From positions 125,475,896-125,539,895 of the forward strand of contig OX328123.1 in NCBI GenBank assembly GCA_946811695.1: DNA of 64,000 bases, read 5' to 3'. The notes beneath the pieces were generated by a model. It saw only the letters and a list, made by a program, of their open reading frames with translations, made no database searches and was not told the origin of the DNA. A program made the translations under genes and the position numbers. Of this stretch, positions 9,746-21,020 are shown one piece after another. The DNA comes from Gonocerus acuteangulatus. Taxonomy: Eukaryota > Arthropoda > Insecta > Hemiptera > Coreidae. Every line of letters starts with the position of its first letter. The first letter of the stretch is position 1.

Positions 9746-10362
9746 TGTGTGGCTGTGTGTGTATACAAACACATACACACAAATAAAAAATAACGTTATT
9801 TTCGTGATCTTTAGTTCAGAACCGTCTTCTGGATTGTGTCATGGGGTCAATCTTATATGGAATTACATCCTCTTTAATTTCGTAATAAGATATTCGTGTT
9901 AGTTTAACTTCCTAAAAGCCCTGTCAAAAACGTGGCACAAGCGTGTGTATTAAATCTTGTAAAAGTGTGTATTAATATTTGTCTACAAGTATGTAGACCA
10001 AAATAACCAACAAGAAGTAACTGTGGTTCGGTGAAAGTAAAAACTACATAAGCCAATGTGGTTTACAGCCCGCAAATCCACAACGCCCCAAATAAGGGAG
10101 ACGAAATCACACATAAGGAACACATTTTGAAATGTCATCTAGTTAGTGTATCTGTATTTGAAAAGGCAAACGGGAAATGGCTATTAAGCAGATAATGACT
10201 GGCATTGTTTTATTGTATGTATTTCAGTAAAATATGGTGCGAAAATATTATTGCTAAAAAAATTCGGCATAAATCTGTAAACGGTTTTATTTATTCAAAT
10301 AAGCATTTAGTATCAATAATATTATGCCTGGCCCAATTTCTGAGTTGAGCTGGAATTATGAT
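9746..10362. other. No gene seen
   Basis: A short (TG)n near 9738-9765, then AT-rich sequence without recognisable features. Confidence 0.4.
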
Positions 10363-10618
10363 ATCGTCCCTACCATGTCAAACTGTCATATATGTAAATT
10401 GGAGAAGCCTAGAGAACGAACATGTTTTTCCCATATACGAAGTAATATATTAAAAAATAGTCTTTTTCGATAATTTATTTAAGGCATGAAAGGCTATTCT
10501 AAAGGGGTTAGAGTTGAGACAATTTGCGGCAACCTTTATCGTCTGCAATTCAAAAGCAAGTCTCAAATCTGAAAAACGAGAATTTGCATATTCGATAGTT
10601 TGACATGGTAGGAACGAT
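10363..10618. mobile_element. M1, short inverted-repeat element (complete copy)
   Basis: The ends ATCGTCCCTACCATGTCAAA and its inverse TTTGACATGGTAGGAACGAT form terminal inverted repeats of about 30 bp around a non-coding core. Related partial copies are at 2153-2350 and 14545-14676. The size and structure fit a MITE. No convincing target duplication was found. Confidence 0.65.
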
Positions 10619-11984
10619 TTGTGAAAAACCTCAAACGTTTCGGACTTCTCACACTTTTCTAGAATTCCTAAAAAAAAAAGAAAAGAAAAAAAAGCATGTA
10701 ATCGAAAACTTTACAAATAGCGAACATTGAAATCATTAAATTTAGCGTTTGATTGAGAATCGAAACTTTGAAAACATATTCAACAATATACCTTAGCGAT
10801 TATAAACCCTCTCGATCTATATTTATTCCTGCATATTACTGATTCAGTATTACAATAGAATAAACAAGCGTAAATCTCCTTTTATCCGGAGTATCTCCCC
10901 TGAATATTCACTAGCAACCACGCCATATATTATTCATACGTGCCCGGATAGGGATTACTCTTCAAAGCGGTATTTCTCCCTAATATCTCTTTGAGAAAAT
11001 GTGTTTTCTCGTGTTCCTCGCACACTTCACAATGTGTAACAAATGGCTCAACCTCAAATTCAGAGCCTTTTATCGGGGTTTTCGATTCGGGTGAACCAGC
11101 CAGCTGCAACTATTCCACTGAATAAATAGGAATCAACGTGGAAAATGTATATTTTTAATAGAAACTAAACTCCCGGAGAATGCGTGTTTTAGTAATACCC
11201 TTGTACCTGGCGTTTTTAAAAAGGGCACTTAAAACATTAAATGAATATTTATTTCAATTAAGTTTATCTTTTTATTTTTCCTGTTGGAATGACCCAATGA
11301 CGCGAAATGTTGACATTTTATAAATAAATAATAATAGTTCGCTTAGAATTAAATGTATTTGTACATCTAATTTTATTTATTTGTGTTTGAGCTTCGCATC
11401 TTAGGCGAAATGCACATTATTAAAGAATATTATCTGTTCGTCATTCAAAAAACAACTTTATATATAAAAATTATCCTACTTTGATGATAGTCGGCAAAGG
11501 ATTGCTCTGTCTAAAATCACCAAGTTCGTTAACCAAGAGAAAGCACTCACCGTAAAAAGAAAAAAGAAAAGAAAAAAAAAAGAAAAGAAAAAAGAAAAAA
11601 GGTAGAGCTTGCATTAACAGGCACATTTAACTGGATGTGGTCTTTGAGCAAAAATTAAAAAAATAGCTTTTTGATTTATTTCCTTATTGAAAATGGCGGA
11701 TGGACTTCAAAATTAGTAAGTATTTTTTTACCTTTATGCAAACCAAGATATTTAGCCAAATTACCTTACACCTAAGGTCGTCATTAGCGCCGTTAATGAC
11801 CTGGTCATTTCACCCAATCCCTTAACGCAAAGGGTAATTGTACTTCGGAGGAAACTTTTTATCAATAATTAGACTTGCGGGATCGAACAAAACAACTTTC
11901 AATAGGCAATTCCGTTAACCAGAATAAACAAGTTTCATTGTCTCCTTGTTTCCCAAATCTCGGAAAATTCATGGCTTGAATTTA

Positions 11985-12031
<47 letters not shown>

Positions 12032-12789
12032 ATATATGGTTAATCTAGGAAAAGTTGTAAGTCCGATCATATTTGAGTGTTTCCATAACGTTCTTCCAGC
12101 AAAGATAAGATTTCCAATAGGGAAAGCATGATATCGAAATAGTTTACACACACACCTAATCCAATGAAATCTTAAATAAAAGTTAAATTTAAAATTTTAC
12201 TTACAGTAGACGGAAGCTCTTACTCAGCCTCATGGACCTCCGCTCAGAAAGATCTGTAGCACAATGAAAAATTGTTTCTCATTTTACTTGTCCCGTTTAA
12301 GTGGCTAATTAATATTACTGTGTAAGTCAATTAACAAAAAGAATAAGTAATTCTGAGGACCAAAAACGAAACTAACACTTTCGAAATTTTAACGGCATTT
12401 ATTACTGCGATTGACATCATCCCATCGAAAATTAATTCACGACCTTCTTTACAGAGTATTTAATAAGGTCTCAAATAGTCAACTTCTGCTTACGACGATT
12501 TCCGTACAGTTTTCGAGATATTTAAAAAAATATACTATACTCCCAGACTCCTGTCAATACAATTGTTTTCTAATTCTTCCTTTACTCCAAACGCAACTAA
12601 AATTTAAATATTGTAGTTAACATGAATATCAAACTTCTGGAATAATTTTCAACTGAATCAATCGTTTCTGAATTCCCAAATGGGAAAGTCGTTTGGAAAC
12701 GTAGTTGTGCAACTTTTCTCAGGTTACAGATCTCGCTTTAAAATGGTTTAGATCATTTTTCGATGTCACAAACCCTTAAAATGAATATA
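10619..12789. other. No gene seen; purine and poly(A) tracts
   Basis: AT-rich sequence with an A/G tract at about 11552-11602 and a poly(A) run at about 11987-12029. Motifs near 10720-10790 and 12410-12430 (CATCCCATCGAAAATTAAT) are weak R1 echoes. The short frame at 12411-12620 has no family signature. Confidence 0.4.
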
Positions 12790-12905
12790 CCTGAACACAT
12801 ATTAACCAGAAAAAGTAGGCGTTATGATTTTTTGCCCCATAAATCATGTTCCAGTGGACGAATTCTGCTGGTTGACCTTATGGAAATTTTCTGGTCTTTT
12901 CATTT
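12790..12905 (-). repeat. R1 fragment (minus)
   Basis: Contains GACGAATTCTGCTGGTTGAC and CGTTATGATTTTTTGCC, the reverse complement of the R1 block GTTAACCAGCAGAATCCG with its CGTAACG follow-up. Confidence 0.5.
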
Positions 12906-12949
12906 CGATTCGAATTGATATCGTAGAGTGAAAGAGGAGTTTGGTTTAG

Positions 12950-14520
12950 CAATCCAAACATTATTACACACAAACTTACACTAACACCTCCTTGAATAAC
13001 TCAAAATTATAATATAGATTTAACACTCACAAAATTCAAAAAGACAAATCCAGCCAGTACAATGTTATACACAGAATACTTTAAAGCATTTATTACAAAA
13101 CACAAAAATTGCCAAACATTTTACACTGATGGGTCCAAAACGCCAAATAGTGTCGGATCTGCAGCTATAATCCAAGATAGCATCTTCCGTTTAAAGCTAC
13201 CACCATATTCGAGCATATTAGAAGCCGAGCTCCGTGCTATCCTTCTTGCACTACAGAACCTCCCATTAACCCACCAGCCACATGTAATCATCTGTAGCGA
13301 CTCTTTGAGTTCACTCCAGTGCTTACAGAACATGTACACAACACATCCTACATGCATAGAAATTATAGAGCAAATTCACAATTTACATACACTTGGAAAA
13401 CACATCACACTATGGTGGCTGCCAGGACACAAAGACTTAGCACAAAGCACGGCTGCTGACTTACAAGCAAAACTTGTGACGGAGGAACCAACTTATGGCC
13501 AACTTAAATTGTACCACAAAGAAGTTTCACGACAAAATAAAAACGACATAAAAGACAAATGGCAACTGAACTGGTCGAGCATAACAGAAAACAAACTTCG
13601 ACAAATTAAACAGACCGTAAGCGACTGGGCTTCGTCATACAGGGATTGAAGGCGAGAAGAAGTAGTGTTAGACAGACTAAGGATAGGCCACACACGTATA
13701 ACTCATGAATACCTTATGACAAAGTCTGATAAACCACTGTGCCAAATCTGAAACAAAGACCTCACAGTTCAACATATACTGACAGACTGTAATTTGAGAC
13801 AAGACCTGGAAATTCCACGAGACATGAACGAACTACTCCGTGATAGCAGTCACCATATCAACGCTATACTTACCTTTCTTAAAGACAACAATATTTTTAA
13901 CAAAATTTAACACACCCCAGACCAAACTCCTCAAATAGTCAACATGTGGGTGTAGTATGAATTACAACAACCACTTAATTTTCTTAATTCATTGTCTTTG
14001 ATTGTCTAGACGACCCAAACTATGCTTATAACATCGCCGTTGAAAGGTTTTTTTTTTTTTTTTTGTTTTTTGTTTTTTTTTTAATAAACATCACTCATGA
14101 CGTGATATATTCATTTATTCATCATTATTTTACATAGGATCCTTCCTATTGATTGTACATGGGGCTATTCTTCTTATGTATGTTGTCATATTATGCATAG
14201 AACCTATATTGTAAATAGAAACTGTTGCGATTATATATAGTCATATTGCACATAGGAACTATTTTCTTCGTTTCCTTTATAATTATAAGTTTTTCTTAAA
14301 AATGTATTGTTTTTTAATAGTTAATTTTACTTTTAGCTGTATGTTATTCACAAACTTAATTGTATAATTAGATTGATACACACAATAATGTAATTGGATT
14401 TGTAATTATGTAATATTGTAACTATTTTGTTATGTATTTCTATTTTATATGTGTACCTGGGCGAAACGCTGTCAATGGGGGGTGCTCATAAATAAATTAC
14501 AAGAAAAAAAAAAAAAAAAA
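12950..14520 (+). pseudogene. LINE-J, 5'-truncated copy: RNase H, C-terminus and 3'UTR
   Basis: One reading frame runs from about 12950 to a TAA at 13908-13910, broken by two in-frame TGA codons (13647-13649, 13749-13751). It encodes the RNase H domain of a Jockey-superfamily LINE: FYTDGSKT holds the first catalytic Asp, EAELRAILLAL the Glu, ICSDSLSSLQCL the second Asp, and LPGHKDLAQSTAADLQAK the terminal HxD region. The C-terminus has the conserved RLRIGHTRITHEYLM block, though one zinc-motif position is now a stop. About 600 bp of 3'UTR ends in GGCGAAACGCTGTC...GTGCTCATAAATAAATT and poly(A) at 14503-14520. The start is a truncation, not a real N-terminus. Confidence 0.85.
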
Positions 14521-14544
14521 ATTCAAAAGATCGATCCAGATTCG

Positions 14545-14676
14545 AGAATCGCCTATCACTAGGTTAGAGTTTTGAGAATCTGCGACAAGCCGAATCGTCC
14601 ACAAAGCAAGAGCAAACAGTCAAATCTGAAAAACGAGATTTCTCATATTCTATAGTTCGACATGGTAGGGATGTTA
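14545..14676 (+). mobile_element. M1 element, truncated copy
   Basis: GTCAAATCTGAAAAACGAGA, then CATATTCTATAGTTCGACAT and GGTAGGGATGT match the right half of M1 at 10500-10618. Confidence 0.6.
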
Positions 14677-15367
14677 TATATATTAACCCAAGTTAGGCAA
14701 CCTTTAATTCTTGCATTCTAAATCCCAGATAGAGTATGTCGCTTAAAAAGGTCATTTGTAGTGATCTTAGTTTTGAGTCTTATAGAATGTTCGTCCTAGC
14801 ACAATTAGAATATATTAGAAATTACAGCACTAATAGATATATATGAAAATTAATTAGTGGCCATATATATTCAAGATAAAAGTAATAAGTCAATTCGAAA
14901 GCACATCCTCAAGGACGCTAATAAGGATTTATGTAAGAAGTGTAAACAGACAGTAGAGTTTCATTAGCACTTTATTAGCAGATGGTTATTATATGGCCAC
15001 CGCCGACTATATGGAAATTACATAGAAGCTAAAATATTTGACAGAGAATTGTATTTTAATTATGTACTATTTTGGAACGAAAATAGCCCTGCCATATTAC
15101 TGTCATAATTATCTCCCTGTCATCCTCAATTGGCATGAAAAATTAATAACGCATCGCAGTAAATTTGACATTATCCTGGAAAAGAAAAACAGGGTAAATA
15201 ATCCGACTCACTGGGTCTGCGTCAGTTTCCTTATCAGTATTTCTCCCTGGGGTTATTATAAATTCTCGAAACTTTTAATAATATATTTTTCATAGAAACC
15301 TACAATAATAAAATAATTTCACTGTTCTATCCAGTTAAATTACCTGCTCCTAAAACGCTATATGTTT

Positions 15368-15434
<67 letters not shown>

Positions 15435-15689
15435 AAAACAGAGAAAAATTGTCTATATGTCTATTTTTACCCAATTCCTCTTCTCTTTCTCTCACTCTCA
15501 TATTTGGAATGTTTTGATTGTAAGGCAACATCTGGGTGGCTGGAGCTGGGAGGGTTGCATGAAGAATCTTAAAAACATTGTCTTTACTATATTTTTAAGG
15601 TTCCTAACTAGAGATCTATTGTGTTGAATTCCCAGCATTATCTAACGTATCTGTATTTTTATTAAGTATGGTAATGTTCTGTCATGGTC
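14677..15689. other. No gene seen; (TA)n at 15370-15430
   Basis: AT-rich with one long TA run. An 85-codon frame at 15038-15295 has no recognisable domain. Confidence 0.4.
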
Positions 15690-15885
15690 AGATGGTCAAA
15701 ATGTTTCATAAAAACCTTAAAAATAAATTAAATAAGATCACTTAGTTTAGAAAACAAAGTTTTTTTTTTGGGTGTAATAGCGTTTTAGTTGGCTACCTAT
15801 TCCAAGTTCTGGAGTGTTAGTATTCCATACCCACCAAATGTAACCCCCTTCCCCCGAAATTATTTCCTATATACGGTCATGTCAA
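15690..15885 (+). repeat. R4 dispersed repeat, copy 2
   Basis: GGTGTAATAGCGTTTTAGTT, CTATTCCAAGTTCT and CCCCCGAAATTATTTCCTAT-ATACGG blocks are shared with 3413-3640 and 18365-18530. Confidence 0.65.
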
Positions 15886-16349
15886 TAACGCTACATCAAT
15901 AAATAAATAAAAACTCCCCCAAGGTAATGTTTGTTTATTCTGATTAATATAATAATATTTGCATATCTATTAGATTTGGAAGTATTCACTTCATAAAAGT
16001 GTCATGAATTCCAAGTTTAGTTAGCACGATCAACTACGTCTGTTAATTTGGCATGCTTAGCTCCTGTTAACTACCAAATGAAGTTAGTGCATGTTTATTA
16101 ACCCATGTAAATATACAAATTTATTTTATTATTACACCTAAAAACCGAATCTCTCAATTACTATCAATTATGACTATCTGGGAGGGGATTATGACAATAT
16201 AGCCCCGATATAAATAAGTTTCCTTTGATGTCATAAACATGTTCCCAAATATATCCGTAGACACAGCTATTAAAATAAATAATCAATGAAAATTGGAATC
16301 AAATAGTTTCTCATACAAAAATTAAGGATAAAAACATTTTTATTGAGGG
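15886..16349. other. No gene seen
   Basis: AT-rich spacer upstream of the Penelope-like element. I looked here for an upstream Penelope terminal repeat with a hammerhead core and saw none. Confidence 0.4.
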
Positions 16350-17618
16350 TATAAAGCTATGTGCAAAAGATGGTTATTTCAGATTTAATAATAGGATTTC
16401 TAAACAAAAATTTGGCGTTCAAATGGGTAATCATATATCTATATCTTGTATCGATTAGTGGCATGGTTATCCATTCTTTGCTGGAAGATATTATTAAGGA
16501 GTACGATACACACATACAATTTCTGTACAAGTATGTTGACGACTTATTGCTGTGTATTCATCAGGACGATACCGGAAAGTTATTTTCAATTTTTAATAGT
16601 AAAAGTAACTTGGGCTTTACGAAAGAAATAGAAATAGACAATAAAATTTTATTTCTTGACGTTGAAATAATAAGGAGGACAGAAAATATTCTTGAATTTA
16701 AATGGCAACAAGACGTTTTCTGGTAGAATGATTAATTTTTATTCATGTCATCCCTTAACATTTAAAAAGAACCTCATTTATAATAGAACATTAACTGCAC
16801 TCCAGAGAACAAGCCCAAAATATTTTACAGAAATTATAAACAAATTAAAGTCTCTTTTCCGGAAAAATTGCTACCCTGATTTCTTAATGGATAAAGAAAT
16901 TAAACGAGCGGAGAAAAAAGTATCATATGGAAAGAAGAGTTTGCAAATGGTTGACCAGGGTAAATGTAATTTCAAATTTGACAGGAAAGTTTTTAAATTC
17001 TTGGACGAATTCTTTAAGGAAGATAGTAGGTACAAATGTTTTAAAGAGGAAACGGGATGAAAATGAAGAAATATCTCGAAAAGGCGTAAAACTAGAAAAC
17101 AAAAACAATACTGAAAGCCTACGGAATCCCATTGATGAATCTGATGAAAAAATTAAATATAAAGTTAAAAAAAAGAAAACAATCAAAAATTATCGATTTC
17201 TTCGGCAGGGCGATTCAAGCAGATGCAAACAGGGATAGGTTGGAGAAATGTGAAAGCCCATACAATAAACACATTTTTCATCAATTTAGTAAAAAGGTGA
17301 ATTGTTTCCTAAAAGACCAGAATTCAGAACCAGCCCGTTATTTGTCCTTGAATTTTAATCCCATAATATCAAACAAAATCAGACATATTTGTAAAGGGAT
17401 CGGAAAGATCGCCTGGAAGTATGATAACAAAATTAAAAATAGTTTCAGTTACATGGGTCTCCCGTGGTCTAATGGCTAGCGCCTTGGATTCATAAGCGGG
17501 AGATGGTGGGTTCGATTCCCAACCTCCGGCAGGAATTTTATATCATCCCACGGCTCGCTGGTAAAATTCCTCGCTGCGCCCTGGATGTCGGCGCTAATGA
17601 CCTAGATGTAGATGCGCC

Positions 17619-17656
<38 letters not shown>

Positions 17657-17960
17657 AGTTACAATAAGGACCGAGTGAAATTATAGGAAACTAAATACAA
17701 TATATACAAAATTGACTGTAATAGCTGCGGTAAATCATACATAGGAGAATCGGAACAGCTACTTCGAAAACTTATTTAACAACACGCTCAAAATATTGAT
17801 ACTGGAGAAAACAAAACGGCGTTGGCTTATCATGCTATAAAATATGGTCATGATTATGATTTTCAAAACATCAGAATATTAGGGAAAGAAAGAAATAGAA
17901 TGAAAAGAAAAATTAAAGAAAACATACACATCAAACAGAAAAAAAAGTGATAAATAGAAA
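16350..17960 (+). pseudogene. Penelope-like element: RT palm/thumb, linker and GIY-YIG endonuclease (broken)
   Basis: The conceptual product spans several frames. The first (16361-16726) has YKYVDDLLLCIH, the RT catalytic YxDD, followed by GFTKEIEIDNKILFLDVEII, the Penelope-type FTxExExxxxLxFLDVxIxR motif. The next (16692-17060) has FYSCHPLTFKKNLIYN, the thumb block. 17132-17479 has ISNKIRHICKGIGKIAWKYD, the linker. About 17700-17950 has YKIDCNSCGKSYIGES and then AYHAIKYGHDYDF, a GIY-YIG endonuclease. Frameshifts and stops make it dead, and the early RT motifs are missing (5' truncation). A SINE-A interrupts it at 17454-17650; removing that joins the linker to the endonuclease. Confidence 0.85.
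17454..17650 (+). mobile_element. SINE-A, full-length, with exact 13-bp target duplication
   Basis: Starts TGGGTCTCCCGTGGTCTAAT (A-box) and has the B-box GGTTCGATTCC. A central stem (GGAATTTTATATC..GGTAAAATTCC) is followed by the tail CGGCGCTAATGACC..GATGCGCCGT and poly(A). It is flanked by AGTTTCAGTTACA at 17441-17453 and 17651-17663. The intact ends and perfect duplication suggest a recent insertion into the Penelope-like element. Confidence 0.92.
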
Positions 17961-18233
17961 AACGGAAATACACCATCTTAATAATATTTTCATTAATTTA
18001 TTTAATAAAAAATAGGAAAATGGTGGGTTATGTATAGATTTTTTTTTAAGTGTTATAGGACTATATTTCATCTGGAAATTAAAATCAATTTTAAAGATAT
18101 GACAGCTCGATTATCGATCAGCTGACTATTTAACACCATATTGGATTCGTTCAGTCAATGACCAGTCTAGACGAGGCCCTGCTAGTGGAAGGTTCTCCTC
18201 CTCAAGTTGAGGCTGAATTTAAATTTTTAAGTA

Positions 18234-18280
18234 TGTTTCCCTGAAGAGGCACCAAAATGGTGCGAAACATGTAGGGAAGA
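18234..18280 (+). ncRNA. Hammerhead ribozyme motif (type I, Penelope-associated)
   Basis: The core CTGAAGA (18241-18247) is followed by a GCACCA/TGGTGC stem II, GAAA (18264-18267) and the self-complementary ACATGT (18267-18272) acting as a very short stem III. The predicted cleavage site follows A18273. Stem I forms between TTTCC (18236-18240) and GGGAA (18274-18278). One extra G sits at the base of stem II. Penelope-like elements are known to carry minimal hammerheads in their terminal repeats, and this one lies about 280 bp downstream of the GIY-YIG remnant. Activity is not shown. Confidence 0.7.
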
Positions 18281-18364
18281 AAAATAAAAAGTCTGAAAGT
18301 GTGTTGCGTAATTTTATTGACCGCCTTATTCGCCAGTTCTATATATTTGAGCTAAGGGTCATTT

Positions 18365-18530
18365 AATGAATAAAAAAATTGTTTATTTTAGGTGTAATAG
18401 CGTTTTAGTTGCCTAAAACTATTCCAAGCTCTAAATGTTTCATATTCCATTCCCCCGGAAATGATCTCAGCCCCCCCGAAATTTTCCCAGCCCCTCCCGA
18501 AATTATTTCCTATATACGCCCATGTTTACG
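18365..18530 (+). repeat. R4 dispersed repeat, copy 3
   Basis: GGTGTAATAGCGTTTTAGTT, CTATTCCAAGCTCTAAATG and two CCCCGAAATT blocks before TATATACGCCCATG; homologous to 15690-15885. Confidence 0.65.
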
Positions 18531-18741
18531 CTGTGAATAAGTATAAACTCAATGTTTATTTTCTATTGTCAGGTGTACTAATAAATTATTACCACCTCAG
18601 TTTTCTTCTAACCGTTGAAGAGGAGTACATAGGATTATTTTTTATGCTTTGGCGATTCCTGTGAATTAGTATTTTATTTTAAAAATAATGCTGAATTGAA
18701 GTCAACTAACGGAAACGGAGAAACAAAGAATTTTGGACCTA

Positions 18742-19159
18742 AGGGTGGGTTTACACTTGCTAGTTATTGCAGGAAATTTATATCAGACAGAAATTGCGAC
18801 AAGTGTAAACCATGAGCAATTTATGTCTGAGATATATATTTCTATCACGAACTATAAGTGTCGACACTTCTATACCACAAGGTGTAAACACAGATTTTTA
18901 CGAGAAGAATTTAATATCAGAGATAAATATCTTGGCTACTAGCTGTATTGTCGACACTTCTATACCAACAGATGTAAATACTGATTTATTTGTGCTTTTG
19001 GTGAATTTATCACAAATTAGAACAAATCCAGAACTGTCCTAAACATATCCATTACATAAATGTCTAGCTATTTCTGTCAGTATGTAAACCTTCAAGAGAA
19101 TATCTATCCGACACCTGACATATATTTCCTGCGAGAAGTGTCAGATGTAAACGCACCCT
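18742..19159. mobile_element. MITE-like element with imperfect terminal inverted repeats
   Basis: The ends AGGGTGGGTTTACAC and its near-inverse GTAAACGCACCCT face each other 418 bp apart. Inside are two direct copies of GTCGACACTTCTATACCA (about 18859 and 18950), each followed by GGTGTAAA or GATGTAAA. No coding. The target duplication is unclear, so the superfamily is not assigned. Confidence 0.6.
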
Positions 19160-19169
19160 AAGAGGTGGG

Positions 19170-20050
19170 TTGACCCAGAAACACATTGTTCGTGAGCAAA
19201 ACCCCTCCCAAGGAGTGGCCAACAACGATTTAAATAGCAGCCAAGACAATTATGGGGAAAATAAAAGAAGTGGAAGTCCTCCAATTTTTTTCAAGCAGGT
19301 GAAACGGGCGGTTTTGAGAGAAATCTCAAAAACAGGAGCATCCTCTGCACAGATTTTTGGGCAATAATTTTGCATTTGAGCTAGTATCGTGAGGAAGTGG
19401 ATAAAGGAATCCAAGTTCTTGAAATATTGTAAGGTAATGCGAAAACCACAGCCCAAGAAACATCGTTTGCAGGGACGACTGCAGTTCGTTGAAAATCATA
19501 TTCAAACCATCCAAAAAATGGTCAAGCGTTATTTTTAGTAATGAAAACAACTTAAAATTGATGGTCTAGATGGTTTAAATTATTACTGGCATGACTTTAG
19601 AAATAAAAAAAAATATTGTCAAGAAGGTCGCATTGAAGTAGCGGTGTCAGCGCATGGACCGCTTTTAATGAAAAGGGGAAAACTAGAATGTCATTTATTT
19701 CTGGAAAAAAGAAGCAGTTAATTTTCAAAATGATTTAGCACAGTTCCTTTTGCCGTTTATTACAATGTTGGAAGAAGAAATGTTCATTTCTCAGCAGAAA
19801 AACGCCCCGATTCGTACTACACGCGCTACATGGTTTCAGGATTTTGGAATCAACATTTTATATTGGCCAGCCCTTAGTCCGCATTTCAATCCGATAGAAA
19901 ATTGGTGGAGAATTATGGCAATAGAAGTCTATGACTTTTAGAAGCCAAAGATCCAAAATATTGCTGAGCTGAAAGAAAGGATAACACAAGTTTGGGAAAA
20001 CCAGAGAGCACTTTAATTAATTTAGTAAGAAGTGTTCTCAAAAGGCTCTT
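19170..20050 (+). pseudogene. Tc1-like transposase, degenerate
   Basis: The N-terminal part has KRSGSPPIFFKQVKRAVLRE, like the second helix-turn-helix and GRPR-type linker of Tc1 transposases. The C-terminal part (19750-19941) has NAPIRTTRATWFQDFGINIL then YWPALSPHFNPIENWW, the second catalytic block (usual form DNAPxH...WPxxSPDLNPIEN). In the readable frame, asparagine precedes APIR and phenylalanine-asparagine replaces aspartate in SPxxNP. Many stops and shifts lie between. No flanking Tc1 inverted repeats were recognised. Confidence 0.75.
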
Positions 20051-20061
20051 GGAGGTGATCA

Positions 20062-20310
20062 AAAAAACAGAATTGGCCATTCCCGACTGACACTCTCATC
20101 TTATGACGAGACAGGAAAGACCGACATGTACCCAATGTAACAAACCACTGACTATAAAGCACATACTGACTGTCTGTTCACAGCGACAAAACTATGACTT
20201 GCCTTACAATGTGACTGATTTACTCGGCGATGGAAGCAAATATATACCTCAGCAAGACCAAACAAATTATAACAGAACCATCAAAAATAAAACCTAACTT
20301 AAATAAAACG

Positions 20311-20387
<77 letters not shown>

Positions 20388-20490
20388 GCATGCTTTTAAA
20401 TAAATGTAAATAAACAAGTATGTGGATGTGTGTGTGTGTGTGTTGTGTGTGTGTGTTGTGTGCATGTGTGTATATATACACATTTGTGTA

Positions 20491-20526
<36 letters not shown>

Positions 20527-20965
20527 GGACATATATAAAAAATAAATAAATAAAATAAAAATATATCCTTATAAGTGTGTCTAACAAAAGAGACTTTTTT
20601 ATTTATACCATCTAAGTCTTAAAATGTTAAAACTATACATCCGTACTATACTAAAATCTTACATTTGACAATATAAAACTAAAGGAGTGTGAAATCCCTT
20701 AACTTGTTACCTTGTAAAATTCTGTCAACATAATTGATTATTTGTATAAACTTTATGCATTATTGTAATATTGTTTTTTCATATATTCAGGTATATTGTA
20801 ATATTGTATTCCCTCATAAATAGATTTATAATTAATTGCTAACTGATGTGTATATAAATTTCCATTTGTACATTTGGATAAAAATGTGATTAGATGTATA
20901 TATGTAATATTTTGTTCTGAGCGAGACGCCTTACTTACGGTCGCTCATAAATAAATAATATCATT
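20062..20965 (+). pseudogene. LINE-J 3' fragment
   Basis: Begins within the conserved RIGHSRLTLS block and, after a one-base shift, continues MTRQERPTCTQCNKPLTIKH with the CxxC...H zinc motif of the LINE-J C-terminus. The 3'UTR holds a long (TA)n (20313-20381) and (TG)n (20420-20525). It ends in the hairpin GAGCGAGACGCC..GGTCGCTC, then ATAAATAAATAATA. Confidence 0.7.
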
Positions 20966-21020
20966 AAGGTAAACCGGCGCTAATGGCCTAATGTCGAAGC
21001 GCCTTAAAAAAAAAATAAAT
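20966..21020 (+). mobile_element. SINE-A tail fragment
   Basis: CCGGCGCTAATGGCCTAATG then GAAGCGCCTT and poly(A): only the shared tail hairpin, immediately after a LINE-J 3' end. Confidence 0.6.

Noticed and set aside
17456..17530. tRNA gene with a perfect B-box
   Set aside because: Acceptor ends do not pair, at least four related copies carry the same downstream body, and there is a target-site duplication.
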